From: a gamma proteobacterium symbiont of Taylorina sp.
GTDB lineage: Bacteria > Pseudomonadota > Gammaproteobacteria > GRL18
Direction of reading: 5' to 3'
Length of the DNA stretch: 64,000 bases
NCBI GenBank assembly: GCA_025655455.1
Contig: JAHXIV010000005.1
Span: forward strand, 1 to 64,000
Part shown: positions 18,201-25,867 of the stretch, one piece after another
Layout: each line of letters begins with the position of its first letter
How positions within the stretch are numbered: position 1 is the first letter of the stretch
Position numbers and translations under genes: made by a program
Notes under the pieces: model-generated
The model's database searches: none
Seen by the model: the letters and a program-made list of their open reading frames with translations, nothing else
What the model was told of the DNA's origin: nothing

Positions 18201-18692
18201 TGACGGCCTTGCTTGTTGTTTTTCAGGCGGCATAGGTTCAATATAATCCGGCTTTAAATTCTTAAGCCAGTATTCAACCTGCTGCTCTTCATTTCGACCT
18301 ACATTTTTGCTTCCCGGCAAATCATTCAGTTCATCATCAGATTGATATTCATCATAATTACTGGCAAATTCAAGAATGCTTGCAACAGCATGTTTGCAAC
18401 GAAAACCGACCGGACAATCACATTCGCCAATTATACTGAGATTATTTCTTATTAAAGTAATGGCGACCTCAATATTATAAATTTTTTCTTTACTACCGGA
18501 GACTTCCGCTTCAATAATAATATTATCATTCAAATTCGGTTCTATATTATTCAACAGAACACGGCCTTCTTCAAAATAATTGATACCCCGTTGTAATGTA
18601 ATCTGGCTGAAGGAATTCACCATTGATTGAGCAGATATACCGACTTGCAACAGAAGGCTTGTATATTTTTCCAGAATTAAAGTAGATGACAT
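15219..18692 (-). CDS. SWIM zinc-finger SNF2-family helicase
   Basis: Large (1157 residues) Swi2/Snf2 ATPase related to RapA/HepA-like bacterial proteins. An N-terminal SWIM zinc finger is visible as C91-x-C93-x5-C99-x-H101 (CDCPVGFRCKH). The C-terminal half holds the helicase core: DDMGLGKT (motif I), LDEAQ (motif II), LTGTPMEN (motif III) and QATDRAHRIGQ (motif VI). Such proteins remodel nucleic acid-protein complexes; the specific target is unknown. It ends 65 bases before the mscS start and its own start lies 22 bases after the thioredoxin gene, giving a same-strand cluster. Confidence 0.9.
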   Translation of the reverse strand: MSSTLILEKYTSLLLQVGISAQSMVNSFSQITLQRGINYFEEGRVLLNNIEPNLNDNIIIEAEVSGSKEKIYNIEVAITLIRNNLSIIGECDCPVGFRCKHAVASILEFASNYDEYQSDDELNDLPGSKNVGRNEEQQVEYWLKNLKPDYIEPMPPEKQQARPSASNSVLIYVLSPSEVEAGIEVVGLSTRRLKKGGYGKGKSQDLDDLTDSYSASYLNYEYTELDIEIAGLLQSQLIDRSYYQHNYLLKGDVGELTLQKLLKTEKCFWQSHENSEIITLGEQRPLKLAWQREGDNFNLVVNVHSQSSLQELFYLNRYYYIDTFTHHIGSAQNDEMDIEQIQQLINAPPIPFSMAEQVSEQLLQIWPESEIPVPLDSTKELVNIAAAPFADVLLHSVEVDVMDSLMQEKRRVHVLSLRFDYDGHIIQPEKKSAIYRIIEQQKQYQISRDTVFEKACVDILKKHHFVPVSQLPNIDRRQFHLLDQTLVAESATAVLWYWHDFQYDLIPELELQGWHFHFDDNFHMQIEEVEEWYGELEEKEANDWFEISLGIELDGKTINLLPSLVELLALEKDPVQLKEKILSREHIIMPVSEDENNPRWVKLPSARIMGIYDTLVELYDSKALNAEGNLVLSKHQGMQLTQLLNDPKLKWKGAEQLQRLSKKLLDFKGIQSVKVPDNLKAELRDYQLYGLDWLQFMREYQFNGILADDMGLGKTVQALAHLLYEKQSNKLKSPSLVIAPTSLMGNWRREAEKFTPDLKVLLLHGSERQVLFSEISHYDIILTTYSLMLRDKDFHSEQDYHFVILDEAQNIKNARSKRSQVIFKLKSQHRLCLTGTPMENHLGELWSLFHFLMPGFLGAQERFNRLFRSPIEKKGDYDRQMQLHKRVIPFMLRRTKEMVATELPAKTEIIRTVPLSGKQRDLYETVRLAMDKQVRDEISKKGLARSHIMILDALLKLRQTCCDPRILSLTKAKDVKESAKLEMLMEMVPEMVEEGRKIIIFSQFVKMLDIIEQELLKESISYSKLTGQTRNRDEVITNFQEGGSEVFLISLKAGGVGLNLTAADTVIHYDPWWNPAVERQATDRAHRIGQDKPVFVYKLLTEETVEEKILLMQKNKQKLADALYQDKPNKETNQDSSTSESPKFSQDDLLELLKPLD

Positions 18693-18714
18693 AATTTTTA
18701 AATTTTTCTTAAGG

Positions 18715-19803
18715 TTATTTGATTGACTGCTTTGCTGATGGCTCTCGCTCTAATGGCGGTAATTTTTTTCCTGCAAACAACCTCTCAAAGCGCCAGCTCA
18801 TAAAATCCGGATAGATATCATAAATTTTGTAAACAACAAATTCCAATATACTTTTCAAACGATACACATGAGCCACTGAATCAACACGGATAATTTCATG
18901 ACCATTTTCATCAAAGGCAATTAAAGTGGGTGTATAAAAAAGATTCAGCTGTTCTGCCCATTTTTTTGCTGTCAGATGTTGACCATCCGGTGTTAACACT
19001 GGCATATCGGAATTAATATCTAATTGAACCACTTCAAAATAACTGAGTAATTTTCTTGTATCCGAAAATTCCAGTGGTTCAGAATGCAACACATCACAGG
19101 CATGACAATTCTTTTGCTCAAAAAACACTAATAAAGGTTCCTGTGCTTTAAAGCGACTCCTGTCCAGTGCAAATGGTGGTGACATAAAAAAATCTTCATT
19201 ATTCATGTCAGTCATTTCAAATTTAGGCGGCGGGTTGGCGCGTTTCATATACTGACTGAATTGTTCCTCTTTATAATAACCACGTTCAACATATTCCATT
19301 GCTGCACGAAATTTATAAGGGGGATAGTAGCCACGCAGCATCAGTGCCTTTTCACCTTGCGCATTATAGTAGATTAATGATGGAGTAAAATTGGCATTTT
19401 CTCGTAAGGCGTATTCACGCTCTGTCATCACCTGCCCGTCAGGTGTGGTTATTTCTTTACTTCCCCAGATATCAATAGAAATAACATCAAAGTTTTTTCT
19501 GGTATAGGCCTCAATATCTTTTTGACCAAAGTCCTTGTCAATCAATGCCTGACAATAGGGACAATGTTTCTGTCCAAAATAAACGATTATGCCTTTTTTC
19601 CCTGCGGCAATGGCCTCTTCAAGATCATCCGGTAATTCTAAAAAACTATTCTTAAACCACTTTGGATAAACAATTTCAGGCACTACAGGACTGTCATCAA
19701 AAGCATTATCCCAATCGGCATCCTGTTCCTCAGCAGACAGGCTGATCGGAAGCAATTGCAAACAAAGACCTAACATTATGATTTTTTTTATAATTTTATG
19801 CAT
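18715..19803 (-). CDS. Exported tandem thioredoxin-fold protein (SoxW/DsbD-gamma-like)
   Basis: The 362-residue protein has a signal peptide (to about residue 24) and two thioredoxin-like domains. The first has CPYC at residues 81-84, the second CHAC near residue 235. Each domain also has the cis-proline signature (FTPSLIYY, YTPTLIAF) and the same insert pattern (TPDGQ before the TP loop), so this is a duplication. It resembles the SoxW/thioredoxin-like thiol reductants of periplasmic sulfur and cytochrome metabolism. It probably reduces or isomerises periplasmic thiols; the partner is unknown. Confidence 0.75.
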   Translation of the reverse strand: MHKIIKKIIMLGLCLQLLPISLSAEEQDADWDNAFDDSPVVPEIVYPKWFKNSFLELPDDLEEAIAAGKKGIIVYFGQKHCPYCQALIDKDFGQKDIEAYTRKNFDVISIDIWGSKEITTPDGQVMTEREYALRENANFTPSLIYYNAQGEKALMLRGYYPPYKFRAAMEYVERGYYKEEQFSQYMKRANPPPKFEMTDMNNEDFFMSPPFALDRSRFKAQEPLLVFFEQKNCHACDVLHSEPLEFSDTRKLLSYFEVVQLDINSDMPVLTPDGQHLTAKKWAEQLNLFYTPTLIAFDENGHEIIRVDSVAHVYRLKSILEFVVYKIYDIYPDFMSWRFERLFAGKKLPPLEREPSAKQSIK

Positions 19804-19973
19804 AAAGCGACTATTCCGAAAAATTTAATCTGGATCGATGATTATAAAACAAATTAATATTTTAACCTAGGAGCACAGCTTAGAAACATTCACTAAATAA
19901 GCAATAATAGCTTATTCAATAGATACAATTTTCGGCTCATCATAGAAATGCGTACTTTTCACCTGACAGAAAC

Positions 19974-20102
19974 ACAACCAATTGAGACATTCGGAATGAT
20001 GGTGTGTTGGTACACACTTACAATGCGTACTTTGGAGAGTGGCTTGTGGTTCAACCGAAGTGCGTTTTTTACCTCATATTCCCGAACGACTCCTTTGGTT
20101 GT
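19974..20102 (+). repeat. 129-bp repeat arm, left copy
   Basis: This arm is the exact reverse complement, over all 129 bases, of 21484-21612. The arm itself has terminal inverted repeats: it begins ACAACCAATTGAGACATTCGG and, read backwards from its end, ACAACCAAAGGAGTCGTTCGG, so each arm looks like a small MITE. A 12-base piece of it (AATGCGTACTTT) also occurs just outside at 19947-19958. No clear target duplication is seen. The rest of 19804-20206 is AT-rich leader DNA with no gene. Confidence 0.9.
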
Positions 20103-20206
20103 ATATCTGATATAAAGCACGCAATCATGTGAACAGTCCAGTCTTCTGGTATAAAATATGCATAACTTTTTGATATAAAAGTCATCTAACTATTGCAGGT
20201 ATAACG

Positions 20207-21481
20207 ATGCAAGTTCAAAATACACAAGACCAAACAGTTCATTCTATGCAGGTCAATGAAACCGGGCATTCAGCGAATACATCAAAAACTGCCGAGTTTT
20301 CCAATATCTATAAAGATCAGGTATTAAACAACAAGAATCCTATTCGTCAGAAAATTGACAAAACAGCTGAAAAAAATCTGAACACCATTATTTTGGGCAC
20401 TTTAAACAAAAAAAATACAACAGTTGCCCATCTTTTATTAGACAATCCGGAATTAAAATCAAAAACATGGTCAATTATTCATAATTCTGTAAACACTAAT
20501 AAAGTATTTAATCAGATTCCTACAGGCAGTCAGGTTTATTACAATAAAAATAGTGGGGAAGTCTCCTGGAGGCAAGAGTCCTGGAAACATGAGTCCCTGA
20601 GACAAGGGCAACCTCCTTTAACTAGAAGCAGTTCATCACTGTCTGAAAGTCCTGTTCAAACACTGAGGTCAGATATCTCAGCTAATAATGATAATAAGGT
20701 TTTACTGGGCACACTGAACAAACAAACATCCACTGTCTCTGAATTACTGGCTAATAATAATAATTTTAATGCTCAACGTTGGAATATTATTCATTCTGAT
20801 ATCAATAAAAATAAAGCATTTACAAAAATTCCTGATGGTGCTGCTATTTATATTGATAGCCAAAGTAAAGAGCTATCCTGGTCAAATTCAAACAAAAGAC
20901 AGTCTATATCCGATACCACAACGATTATGGCCAATAAGCTGGATGATGCCGTTAAACCCTTTATGGGCACTGCCTATAAAAATATAGACTGCTATACTCT
21001 GGTGGTCAATGGTCTGGAAAATATGGGTATCAATTATCGCGGCAAGGATAGTCTAAGCCGTCAATTACTACAAATGGCTCGCAGTGAAGGTCGTGCTGAC
21101 AATGCTTATTTTACTGGAGAAGGGATCACACAAGCCATAGGCAATAAGGTTTATAGCAAGGCACTGACACAAACAGGCAATATCGTACAACAAAGTCAGG
21201 ATATTTTTCGGGAAATAAAAGAGCTTATGAAAAAAGGTGATATTTTGTCTTTTTCAACACAAAGCAAGGGGCATACCGGCATCATTTCACACAGTCAGGA
21301 TCAATGGACCTTCATTAACTCCGGACGTTTAGATCATTCAATAAATAAAAATGCCCCAAAAAATGGTGTTGGTGAAGAAACCTTATTAGATGAAATCAAT
21401 AATTGGATAAAATTAGCACAAGAACGCAGTGAATACTTACAAATTACCATTGGCAGACTGGATAATCAGAAACTGGCTTAA
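20207..21481 (+). CDS. NlpC/P60-like cysteine peptidase with two N-terminal repeats
   Basis: The 424-residue protein has no signal peptide or membrane segment. The N-terminal 60 residues are polar. Two homologous ~60-residue modules follow (about 62-121 and 166-225), both starting LGTLNK and ending in a Ser-Trp pair with IP-x-G in between. The C-terminal region (about 245-420) has NlpC/P60-like features: candidate nucleophile C262 in NIDCYTL and H356 in KGHTGII, preceded by KKGDILSF. It probably cleaves peptidoglycan peptides or another amide. The lack of a signal peptide suggests export by another route or an effector role. A TATAAAAT box lies upstream and an AGG site sits before the ATG. 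The family call is moderate. Confidence 0.6.
   Translation: MQVQNTQDQTVHSMQVNETGHSANTSKTAEFSNIYKDQVLNNKNPIRQKIDKTAEKNLNTIILGTLNKKNTTVAHLLLDNPELKSKTWSIIHNSVNTNKVFNQIPTGSQVYYNKNSGEVSWRQESWKHESLRQGQPPLTRSSSSLSESPVQTLRSDISANNDNKVLLGTLNKQTSTVSELLANNNNFNAQRWNIIHSDINKNKAFTKIPDGAAIYIDSQSKELSWSNSNKRQSISDTTTIMANKLDDAVKPFMGTAYKNIDCYTLVVNGLENMGINYRGKDSLSRQLLQMARSEGRADNAYFTGEGITQAIGNKVYSKALTQTGNIVQQSQDIFREIKELMKKGDILSFSTQSKGHTGIISHSQDQWTFINSGRLDHSINKNAPKNGVGEETLLDEINNWIKLAQERSEYLQITIGRLDNQKLA
20564..20608 (+). repeat. Three tandem 15-bp units inside the NlpC/P60-like gene
   Basis: Units at 20564-20578, 20579-20593 and 20594-20608 all follow TCCTGGAGGCAAGAG with a few changes each. They keep frame and encode SWRQE, SWKHE and SLRQG at the end of the first repeat module. 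Confidence 0.75.
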
Positions 21482-21483
21482 GG

Positions 21484-21612
21484 ACAACCAAAGGAGTCGT
21501 TCGGGAATATGAGGTAAAAAACGCACTTCGGTTGAACCACAAGCCACTCTCCAAAGTACGCATTGTAAGTGTGTACCAACACACCATCATTCCGAATGTC
21601 TCAATTGGTTGT
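21484..21612 (-). repeat. 129-bp repeat arm, right copy
   Basis: Perfect reverse complement of 19974-20102. It begins 2 bases after the stop of the NlpC/P60-like gene, so the stop codon lies just outside the repeat. The internal GTGTGTTGGTACACAC-type hairpin could act as a transcript end. Confidence 0.9.
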
Positions 21613-21720
21613 AAAGCTGACGATATGTGCATAATAATGTGAAGAACCAAAAAACTTCAAAGAGCAAAACTAGTGCTATAATGTTCATATTACAATAAAT
21701 AACCACTAAAGCTAACAACT

Positions 21721-22626
21721 ATGAGTTTTGATCTGGTTCATTTTATTAATGAACATGCACAATCATTCCATGAAGTACTGGATCTGATCCCTATTCCTTT
21801 ATTTGCTAAAGACAGACAGGGAAAATATCTTACCTGCAATAAAGCATATGAAGAAACTTCTGGAAAGCTACGACAGGAAATGATTGGAAAAACTGTCTAC
21901 GACTTATGGCCAAAATCTCAGGCTGAATTATTTTTTTTAAAGGATAAAGAGTTATTTGATACTCCTGGTCAACAAATATATGAGGCTGATATCAGCGCTT
22001 CATTTGGAAAAAAGTGCATTGTTCAATTCCATAAAGTCACCTTTCAAAATAATGCAGGGGAAACGATTGGTCTGCTTGGTGCTATTTTTGATATTACCGA
22101 AAGAAAAGTAATGGAGGAAAGACTAAAGTTTTTAGGTAACCATGATCCGCTAACGGAACTGCCCAATAGAAGACAGCTAATACAAGACTTTGAGTATGAG
22201 TCAAAAAGAGCTCTCCGATATGATAGAAAGCTGGCACTCTATTATATGGATATTAATAAGTTTAAAAAAATTAATGATGATTTAGGACATGATACTGGAG
22301 ATGCATTACTGCAATTTATCTCCGAAAAAGTAAAAAACTTACTTAGGGAAAATGAAACAATCTATAGAGTTGGTGGTGATGAGTTCTGTATCCTGGTCCC
22401 AGAGTTTGACCATAAAGAACAGTTAAAAATATTAGCAGAAAGAGTGATAAATGGTATATCCGCTATTAATCATTTTGGTGGAATGGAAATTAATATAGGC
22501 TGTAGTGTTGGCATAGCCATTTTTCCGGAAAATGGAAAAACACTTGCTGAAATAACAACGTCATCTGACAAAGCAATGTTTGCCTCCAAGAAATCACCTA
22601 ATGGTGGTTTTTATTTTGGTGAATAG
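21721..22626 (+). CDS. PAS-GGDEF diguanylate cyclase
   Basis: Cytoplasmic 301-residue protein that should make c-di-GMP from two GTP. A PAS domain covers about residues 12-128 (ends IFDITERK), followed by a GGDEF domain with the intact active site GGDEF at 218-222 and HDPLTELPNRR at 141-151. The I-site position reads RENE instead of RxxD, so product inhibition is probably absent. No membrane segment is seen. It lies 108 bases after the right cassette arm and stands alone. The ligand sensed by PAS is unknown. Confidence 0.9.
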   Translation: MSFDLVHFINEHAQSFHEVLDLIPIPLFAKDRQGKYLTCNKAYEETSGKLRQEMIGKTVYDLWPKSQAELFFLKDKELFDTPGQQIYEADISASFGKKCIVQFHKVTFQNNAGETIGLLGAIFDITERKVMEERLKFLGNHDPLTELPNRRQLIQDFEYESKRALRYDRKLALYYMDINKFKKINDDLGHDTGDALLQFISEKVKNLLRENETIYRVGGDEFCILVPEFDHKEQLKILAERVINGISAINHFGGMEINIGCSVGIAIFPENGKTLAEITTSSDKAMFASKKSPNGGFYFGE

Positions 22627-22640
22627 TTGCCAATCATAGG

Positions 22641-22763
22641 GTGCCTACTCTCAAACTTGATCCCAGGAACCTATCCGAGAATATAAGTCGTCACGAAGGA
22701 AAGTTGTTTTAAGCCAGCTTTTCTGCTGTAGACTCTCTATTCTCGGGCAGGCTCTCTAGGCAC
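22641..22763. repeat. Imperfect palindromic element between convergent genes
   Basis: The outer arms GTGCCTA (22641-22647) and TAGGCAC (22757-22763) enclose longer inner arms: CCTATCCGAGAATA (22670-22683) pairs with TATTCTCGGGCAGG (22738-22751) at 12 of 14 positions. The right arm contains the stop codon of the next gene. It may be a degraded MITE or a shared transcript-end structure. Confidence 0.45.
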
Positions 22764-23085
22764 TCACATCCAGATAGCCTCGTTCTATCGCCGTTTCAAG
22801 AGCGATAGAACCTTCAACCAATTCCTCATAAGCTTCTCTGAGTAGTTTCAATCTTTTTATTTGCTCAGGCCTTGGCACCTCACCTGCAGAGACGTTTGCC
22901 ATATCAAATAATTCTTTAAGATAACAAGCCCTGGCACTGGCAACCATCTGAACAACCGGATTCAGATCAGATAGTCTCAATTCCTCTATTCTTGGATTGA
23001 TCACCTCTCTATTAATTTCCCGGACTGACTTTTCAAATTGCAAAAGTAATCGGTTTACATCTAATTCACTCAAAACTTTCTCCAT
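22756..23085 (-). CDS. Small alpha-helical protein of unknown function
   Basis: A 109-residue protein without signal peptide or membrane segment. It is predicted to be almost entirely helical and rich in Glu, Arg and Leu (REINREVINPRIEELRL near the N-terminus). I do not recognise the family. The stop lies within a palindromic element. The upstream gene on the same strand, also unknown, ends 74 bases away, so an operon is possible. Confidence 0.6.
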   Translation of the reverse strand: MEKVLSELDVNRLLLQFEKSVREINREVINPRIEELRLSDLNPVVQMVASARACYLKELFDMANVSAGEVPRPEQIKRLKLLREAYEELVEGSIALETAIERGYLDVSA

Positions 23086-23159
23086 TTAATATTATCCTGG
23101 ACTCAGTATAGATGTATTTGATTATTTTTTAAACCGGAGATATGTCGCTGCCGGGAACT

Positions 23160-23954
23160 TTATTCTTTCGGATCTGAATTTTTATCTGTCTCTGACTCTG
23201 GTTTTTTTTCATTTTCTGGCTGCTCATTGTCTTTATCATTCAGATTTTTATCTTCTAAGCCCGATAGATTTTTCATCCGGTCAGACATCATTGCAGATAC
23301 CTGCTGCAGCATAAATTCAGCCTGTTCATGCAGCTCTATTATTCTTGGGTGACTACTAACACCTGACATTCTCAAAGCATTTATCACATAATAATAATCT
23401 TCTTTTGCTTTTATAAATTGTTTTGCCTGCACAGAACTACTGGCTTTATCTGTATAATATTGTACAATTTTTTCACATCTGAAAATTTTCATATCACTGA
23501 CAAACTGCTTTAACTGCCCATAACTCACAACGGCAACCCAATCCGAAGAATCCAGTATTTTTATTAAGCGACGTAATAAAACCATTATCTTTCTAAATTC
23601 TGCATCAGTTTTTATTATTTTCAGTGTGAGGTCAGGTAGTGTGTTATCATCAACAGACTTTTGACCAGCTTCTTCAAGCAGTGCCTGAATACCTTTAAAG
23701 TGTCTATCAATACGCTGAATTAACTGTAAACGAACGATTATTTCATTGAGCAACAGTTCATTGATTTCATTTGGAATGGCATAAGGTTTTATTTGCTCCA
23801 GCAAATCACTGAGATCATCAAGACTATGTTTAATTCTAAGAATTTTAATACGTTTTTCACGTTGTCGTATCTCATAGGCCTCTGCAACACTATTAACAAA
23901 CAGAGTTAGAAATAATAATCCTCCAATTGATGCAAAAACCAGGTATTCTTCCAT
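23160..23954 (-). CDS. Membrane-anchored helical protein of unknown function
   Basis: A 264-residue protein: one N-terminal membrane helix (about residues 5-23), a long helical cytoplasmic region with coiled-coil character (about 25-220), and a highly charged, disordered C-terminal tail rich in Asp, Asn, Glu and Lys (from about residue 228). No catalytic motif is seen and no family is recognised. It sits between trmJ and a small helical protein on the same strand. It may be a scaffold; this is only a guess from shape. Confidence 0.6.
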   Translation of the reverse strand: MEEYLVFASIGGLLFLTLFVNSVAEAYEIRQREKRIKILRIKHSLDDLSDLLEQIKPYAIPNEINELLLNEIIVRLQLIQRIDRHFKGIQALLEEAGQKSVDDNTLPDLTLKIIKTDAEFRKIMVLLRRLIKILDSSDWVAVVSYGQLKQFVSDMKIFRCEKIVQYYTDKASSSVQAKQFIKAKEDYYYVINALRMSGVSSHPRIIELHEQAEFMLQQVSAMMSDRMKNLSGLEDKNLNDKDNEQPENEKKPESETDKNSDPKE

Positions 23955-24005
23955 TAGCTTATTTTTATATCACCTATATCATTCTATTTTCATGTCTAGA
24001 ACTTA

Positions 24006-24743
24006 TTATTCATGTTTTGATTTTCTTTCTATTGCTGATAGAACGCCACGCAAAATATTCAGCTCTTTTTCATCAGGTCTGGCACGATTAAATAATCGTC
24101 TGAGACGATCCATCATTTGTCCCGGGTGTTGAGGAACAATAAAATTTACCTGCTTTAATACGGACTCAAGGTGACCATAAAAATATTCCATATCCTTATT
24201 TTCAGGATATTGATAGACATAGTTTTTTGGTCTGGTTCGTTCTGCTTCAACCGCCTGAAAAATTTCGTAGCAAAAAGTCTGCACAGCCGCTGCCAGATTC
24301 AAGGAACAATATTCAGGATTTGCAGGAATATAGGCATGGAAATTACAACACCTCAGAACATCACCATGCAATCCACAACTTTCCTGACCAAATACTAAAG
24401 CCACCTGTGCCTGAACTGCTTCCTGAGCAATTTTTTCTCCCGTTGCTCTTGCCGTTAATAATGGCAAGCTCATCCCCCGATCGCGGGTACTCGTACCAAT
24501 CACTAATTGACAATCCTCAATCACTTCACTAAAAGTATCGGCAACTATGGTATTTTCTAAAATATTTGTTGCACTGGTAGCACGAATATTGGCTTCTTTA
24601 TCCTCCAGAGAGCATGAAGGGTTGACCAGATAGAGGCGAGACAGCCCCATATTCTTCATGGCACGAGCCACACCACCAATATTTCCGGCAAATTGCGTAT
24701 TCACCAGAATAATACGAACATTACCAAGTGCTTTATTTAACAT
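24006..24743 (-). CDS. trmJ: tRNA (cytidine/uridine-2'-O-)-methyltransferase TrmJ
   Basis: SPOUT-class enzyme that 2'-O-methylates position 32 of several tRNAs using S-adenosylmethionine. Seen are the N-terminal NTQFAGNIGGVARAMKNMGL (residues 15-34), the SPOUT knot signature VFGQESCGL and the CSLNLAAAVQ loop. Its length of 245 residues matches E. coli TrmJ (246). Neighbouring queE also serves tRNA modification. The assignment is secure. Confidence 0.93.
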   Translation of the reverse strand: MLNKALGNVRIILVNTQFAGNIGGVARAMKNMGLSRLYLVNPSCSLEDKEANIRATSATNILENTIVADTFSEVIEDCQLVIGTSTRDRGMSLPLLTARATGEKIAQEAVQAQVALVFGQESCGLHGDVLRCCNFHAYIPANPEYCSLNLAAAVQTFCYEIFQAVEAERTRPKNYVYQYPENKDMEYFYGHLESVLKQVNFIVPQHPGQMMDRLRRLFNRARPDEKELNILRGVLSAIERKSKHE

Positions 24744-24752
24744 AGTGATCTT

Positions 24753-25079
24753 CTATTTCTTTTGCAGGCTTATAGTCAAAGAGTGTTTAATCTTTTCTTT
24801 TAAATCTACCGAAATATTACCTAAAAATTCTAAACTGGGTTCACTGCTCTCTATGCCGCTGCCATTAATAATAAGACTATCAGGTTTAGACATTCTGGAG
24901 AGTTGCTGTATGTCATATAAAAATTCAGATGGAATATTGCCCTGATTTTCAGTAATTATTCCTTTTTCTATCACCAGCTTAAAGCTGCCTTTACGTTTTT
25001 TACGCACGTAATGAATTAAAAATCCATCCGCAAGCAGTAAAGCAGCCACGCCAATAATAATAATGCTTAATATATCCAT
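24753..25079 (-). CDS. Small membrane-anchored protein, DUF3634-like
   Basis: A 108-residue protein with one N-terminal membrane helix (about residues 3-22), a basic stop-transfer (RKKRKG), then a small soluble domain containing GIITENQGNIPSEFL. This pattern resembles the DUF3634 family of gammaproteobacteria, whose function is unknown. It lies between trmJ (9 bases) and queE (9 bases) on the same strand, so the three form an operon. Confidence 0.6.
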   Translation of the reverse strand: MDILSIIIIGVAALLLADGFLIHYVRKKRKGSFKLVIEKGIITENQGNIPSEFLYDIQQLSRMSKPDSLIINGSGIESSEPSLEFLGNISVDLKEKIKHSLTISLQKK

Positions 25080-25088
25080 ATAATACCT

Positions 25089-25733
25089 TTATTTTAAATC
25101 AAGAATTTTGTGTGTCTGTAAAGAGACACGCCATTTTGGATGTGCAAGGCAATAATCTACAACAGATTGAACGTTATCAGTGCTTTCTTTCATTGCACTA
25201 TTATCAATAGCCTGTAAATAGAAATAGTCAAAATCAAAAGTATCACACTCTTCGGGAGACACATGTTTCAAAGGATATAATAATTTAATCTCCTGCCCTG
25301 ATATTTGCTTTAAGCCATCTAAAGTCTTGGGACTCACACAGATCCAATCCACACCCTCAGGTACTTTTATTGTTCCGTTAGTTTCTACTCCTACTTCAAA
25401 ACCCATATGATGTAACTGACTAATTAATTCACTATCCAGCTGTAATAGAGGTTCACCACCGGTAAAAATAACATAGGGTACTCCCTGATCCATAACAGGC
25501 CAGGCAGTATGAATAGCCTTAGATAATTCATCAGCACTATAAAACTTTTCACCACCCTCACCATCAGTTCCAACAAAATCCGTATCACAAAAATAACAAA
25601 TAGTTTTCTGGCGATCTTTTTCCTGACCACTCCATATGTTGCAACCACTAAAACGACAGAAAACAGCCGCGCGTCCAGTTTGTGCACCTTCACCCTGCAG
25701 AGTATAAAAGAGTTCTTTAACAAAGTAGGTCAT
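25089..25733 (-). CDS. queE: 7-carboxy-7-deazaguanine synthase
   Basis: Radical-SAM enzyme of queuosine synthesis; it converts carboxytetrahydropterin to 7-carboxy-7-deazaguanine. The N-terminal LQGEGAQTGRAAVFCRFSGC carries the first cluster cysteine. The cluster loop is expanded (C-x3-C-x14-C-x2-C), as in the long-loop QueE form, ending CYFCDTDF. FTGGEPLLQ binds SAM. The length of 214 residues is normal. It starts the minus-strand group queE, DUF3634-like, trmJ. Queuosine enzymes queC and queD are not in the window. Confidence 0.93.
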   Translation of the reverse strand: MTYFVKELFYTLQGEGAQTGRAAVFCRFSGCNIWSGQEKDRQKTICYFCDTDFVGTDGEGGEKFYSADELSKAIHTAWPVMDQGVPYVIFTGGEPLLQLDSELISQLHHMGFEVGVETNGTIKVPEGVDWICVSPKTLDGLKQISGQEIKLLYPLKHVSPEECDTFDFDYFYLQAIDNSAMKESTDNVQSVVDYCLAHPKWRVSLQTHKILDLK

Positions 25734-25867
25734 AAGTTATTGGATGGGGTTTTCCAGGTTTAAGAATGATATCAAACGATATTTTTTAAATTATAACATA
25801 TTGTGTAAATCGTCTGTTATTTACCAGACCAAGCAGTAATTTATGATACTGAGTATCTTGATTTCAA

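Larger units (their letters stand above)
19974..21612. mobile_element. Putative composite cassette: one gene between inverted 129-bp MITE-like arms
   Basis: Two perfectly identical inverted arms bracket a single NlpC/P60-like gene, with 104 bases between the left arm and the start codon and 2 bases between the stop and the right arm. Perfect identity implies recent duplication, gene conversion or recent arrival. No transposase lies inside, so movement would need a transposase in trans. The arms could also mediate inversion of the enclosed 1.4 kb. The mobile interpretation is inference from the geometry. Confidence 0.6.

Noticed and set aside
25768..25854. Small inverted repeats (ATATC/GATAT, GATAC/GTATC) before queE
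   Set aside because: Stems of 5 bp in AT-rich DNA are expected by chance and none has a T run on the coding strand.
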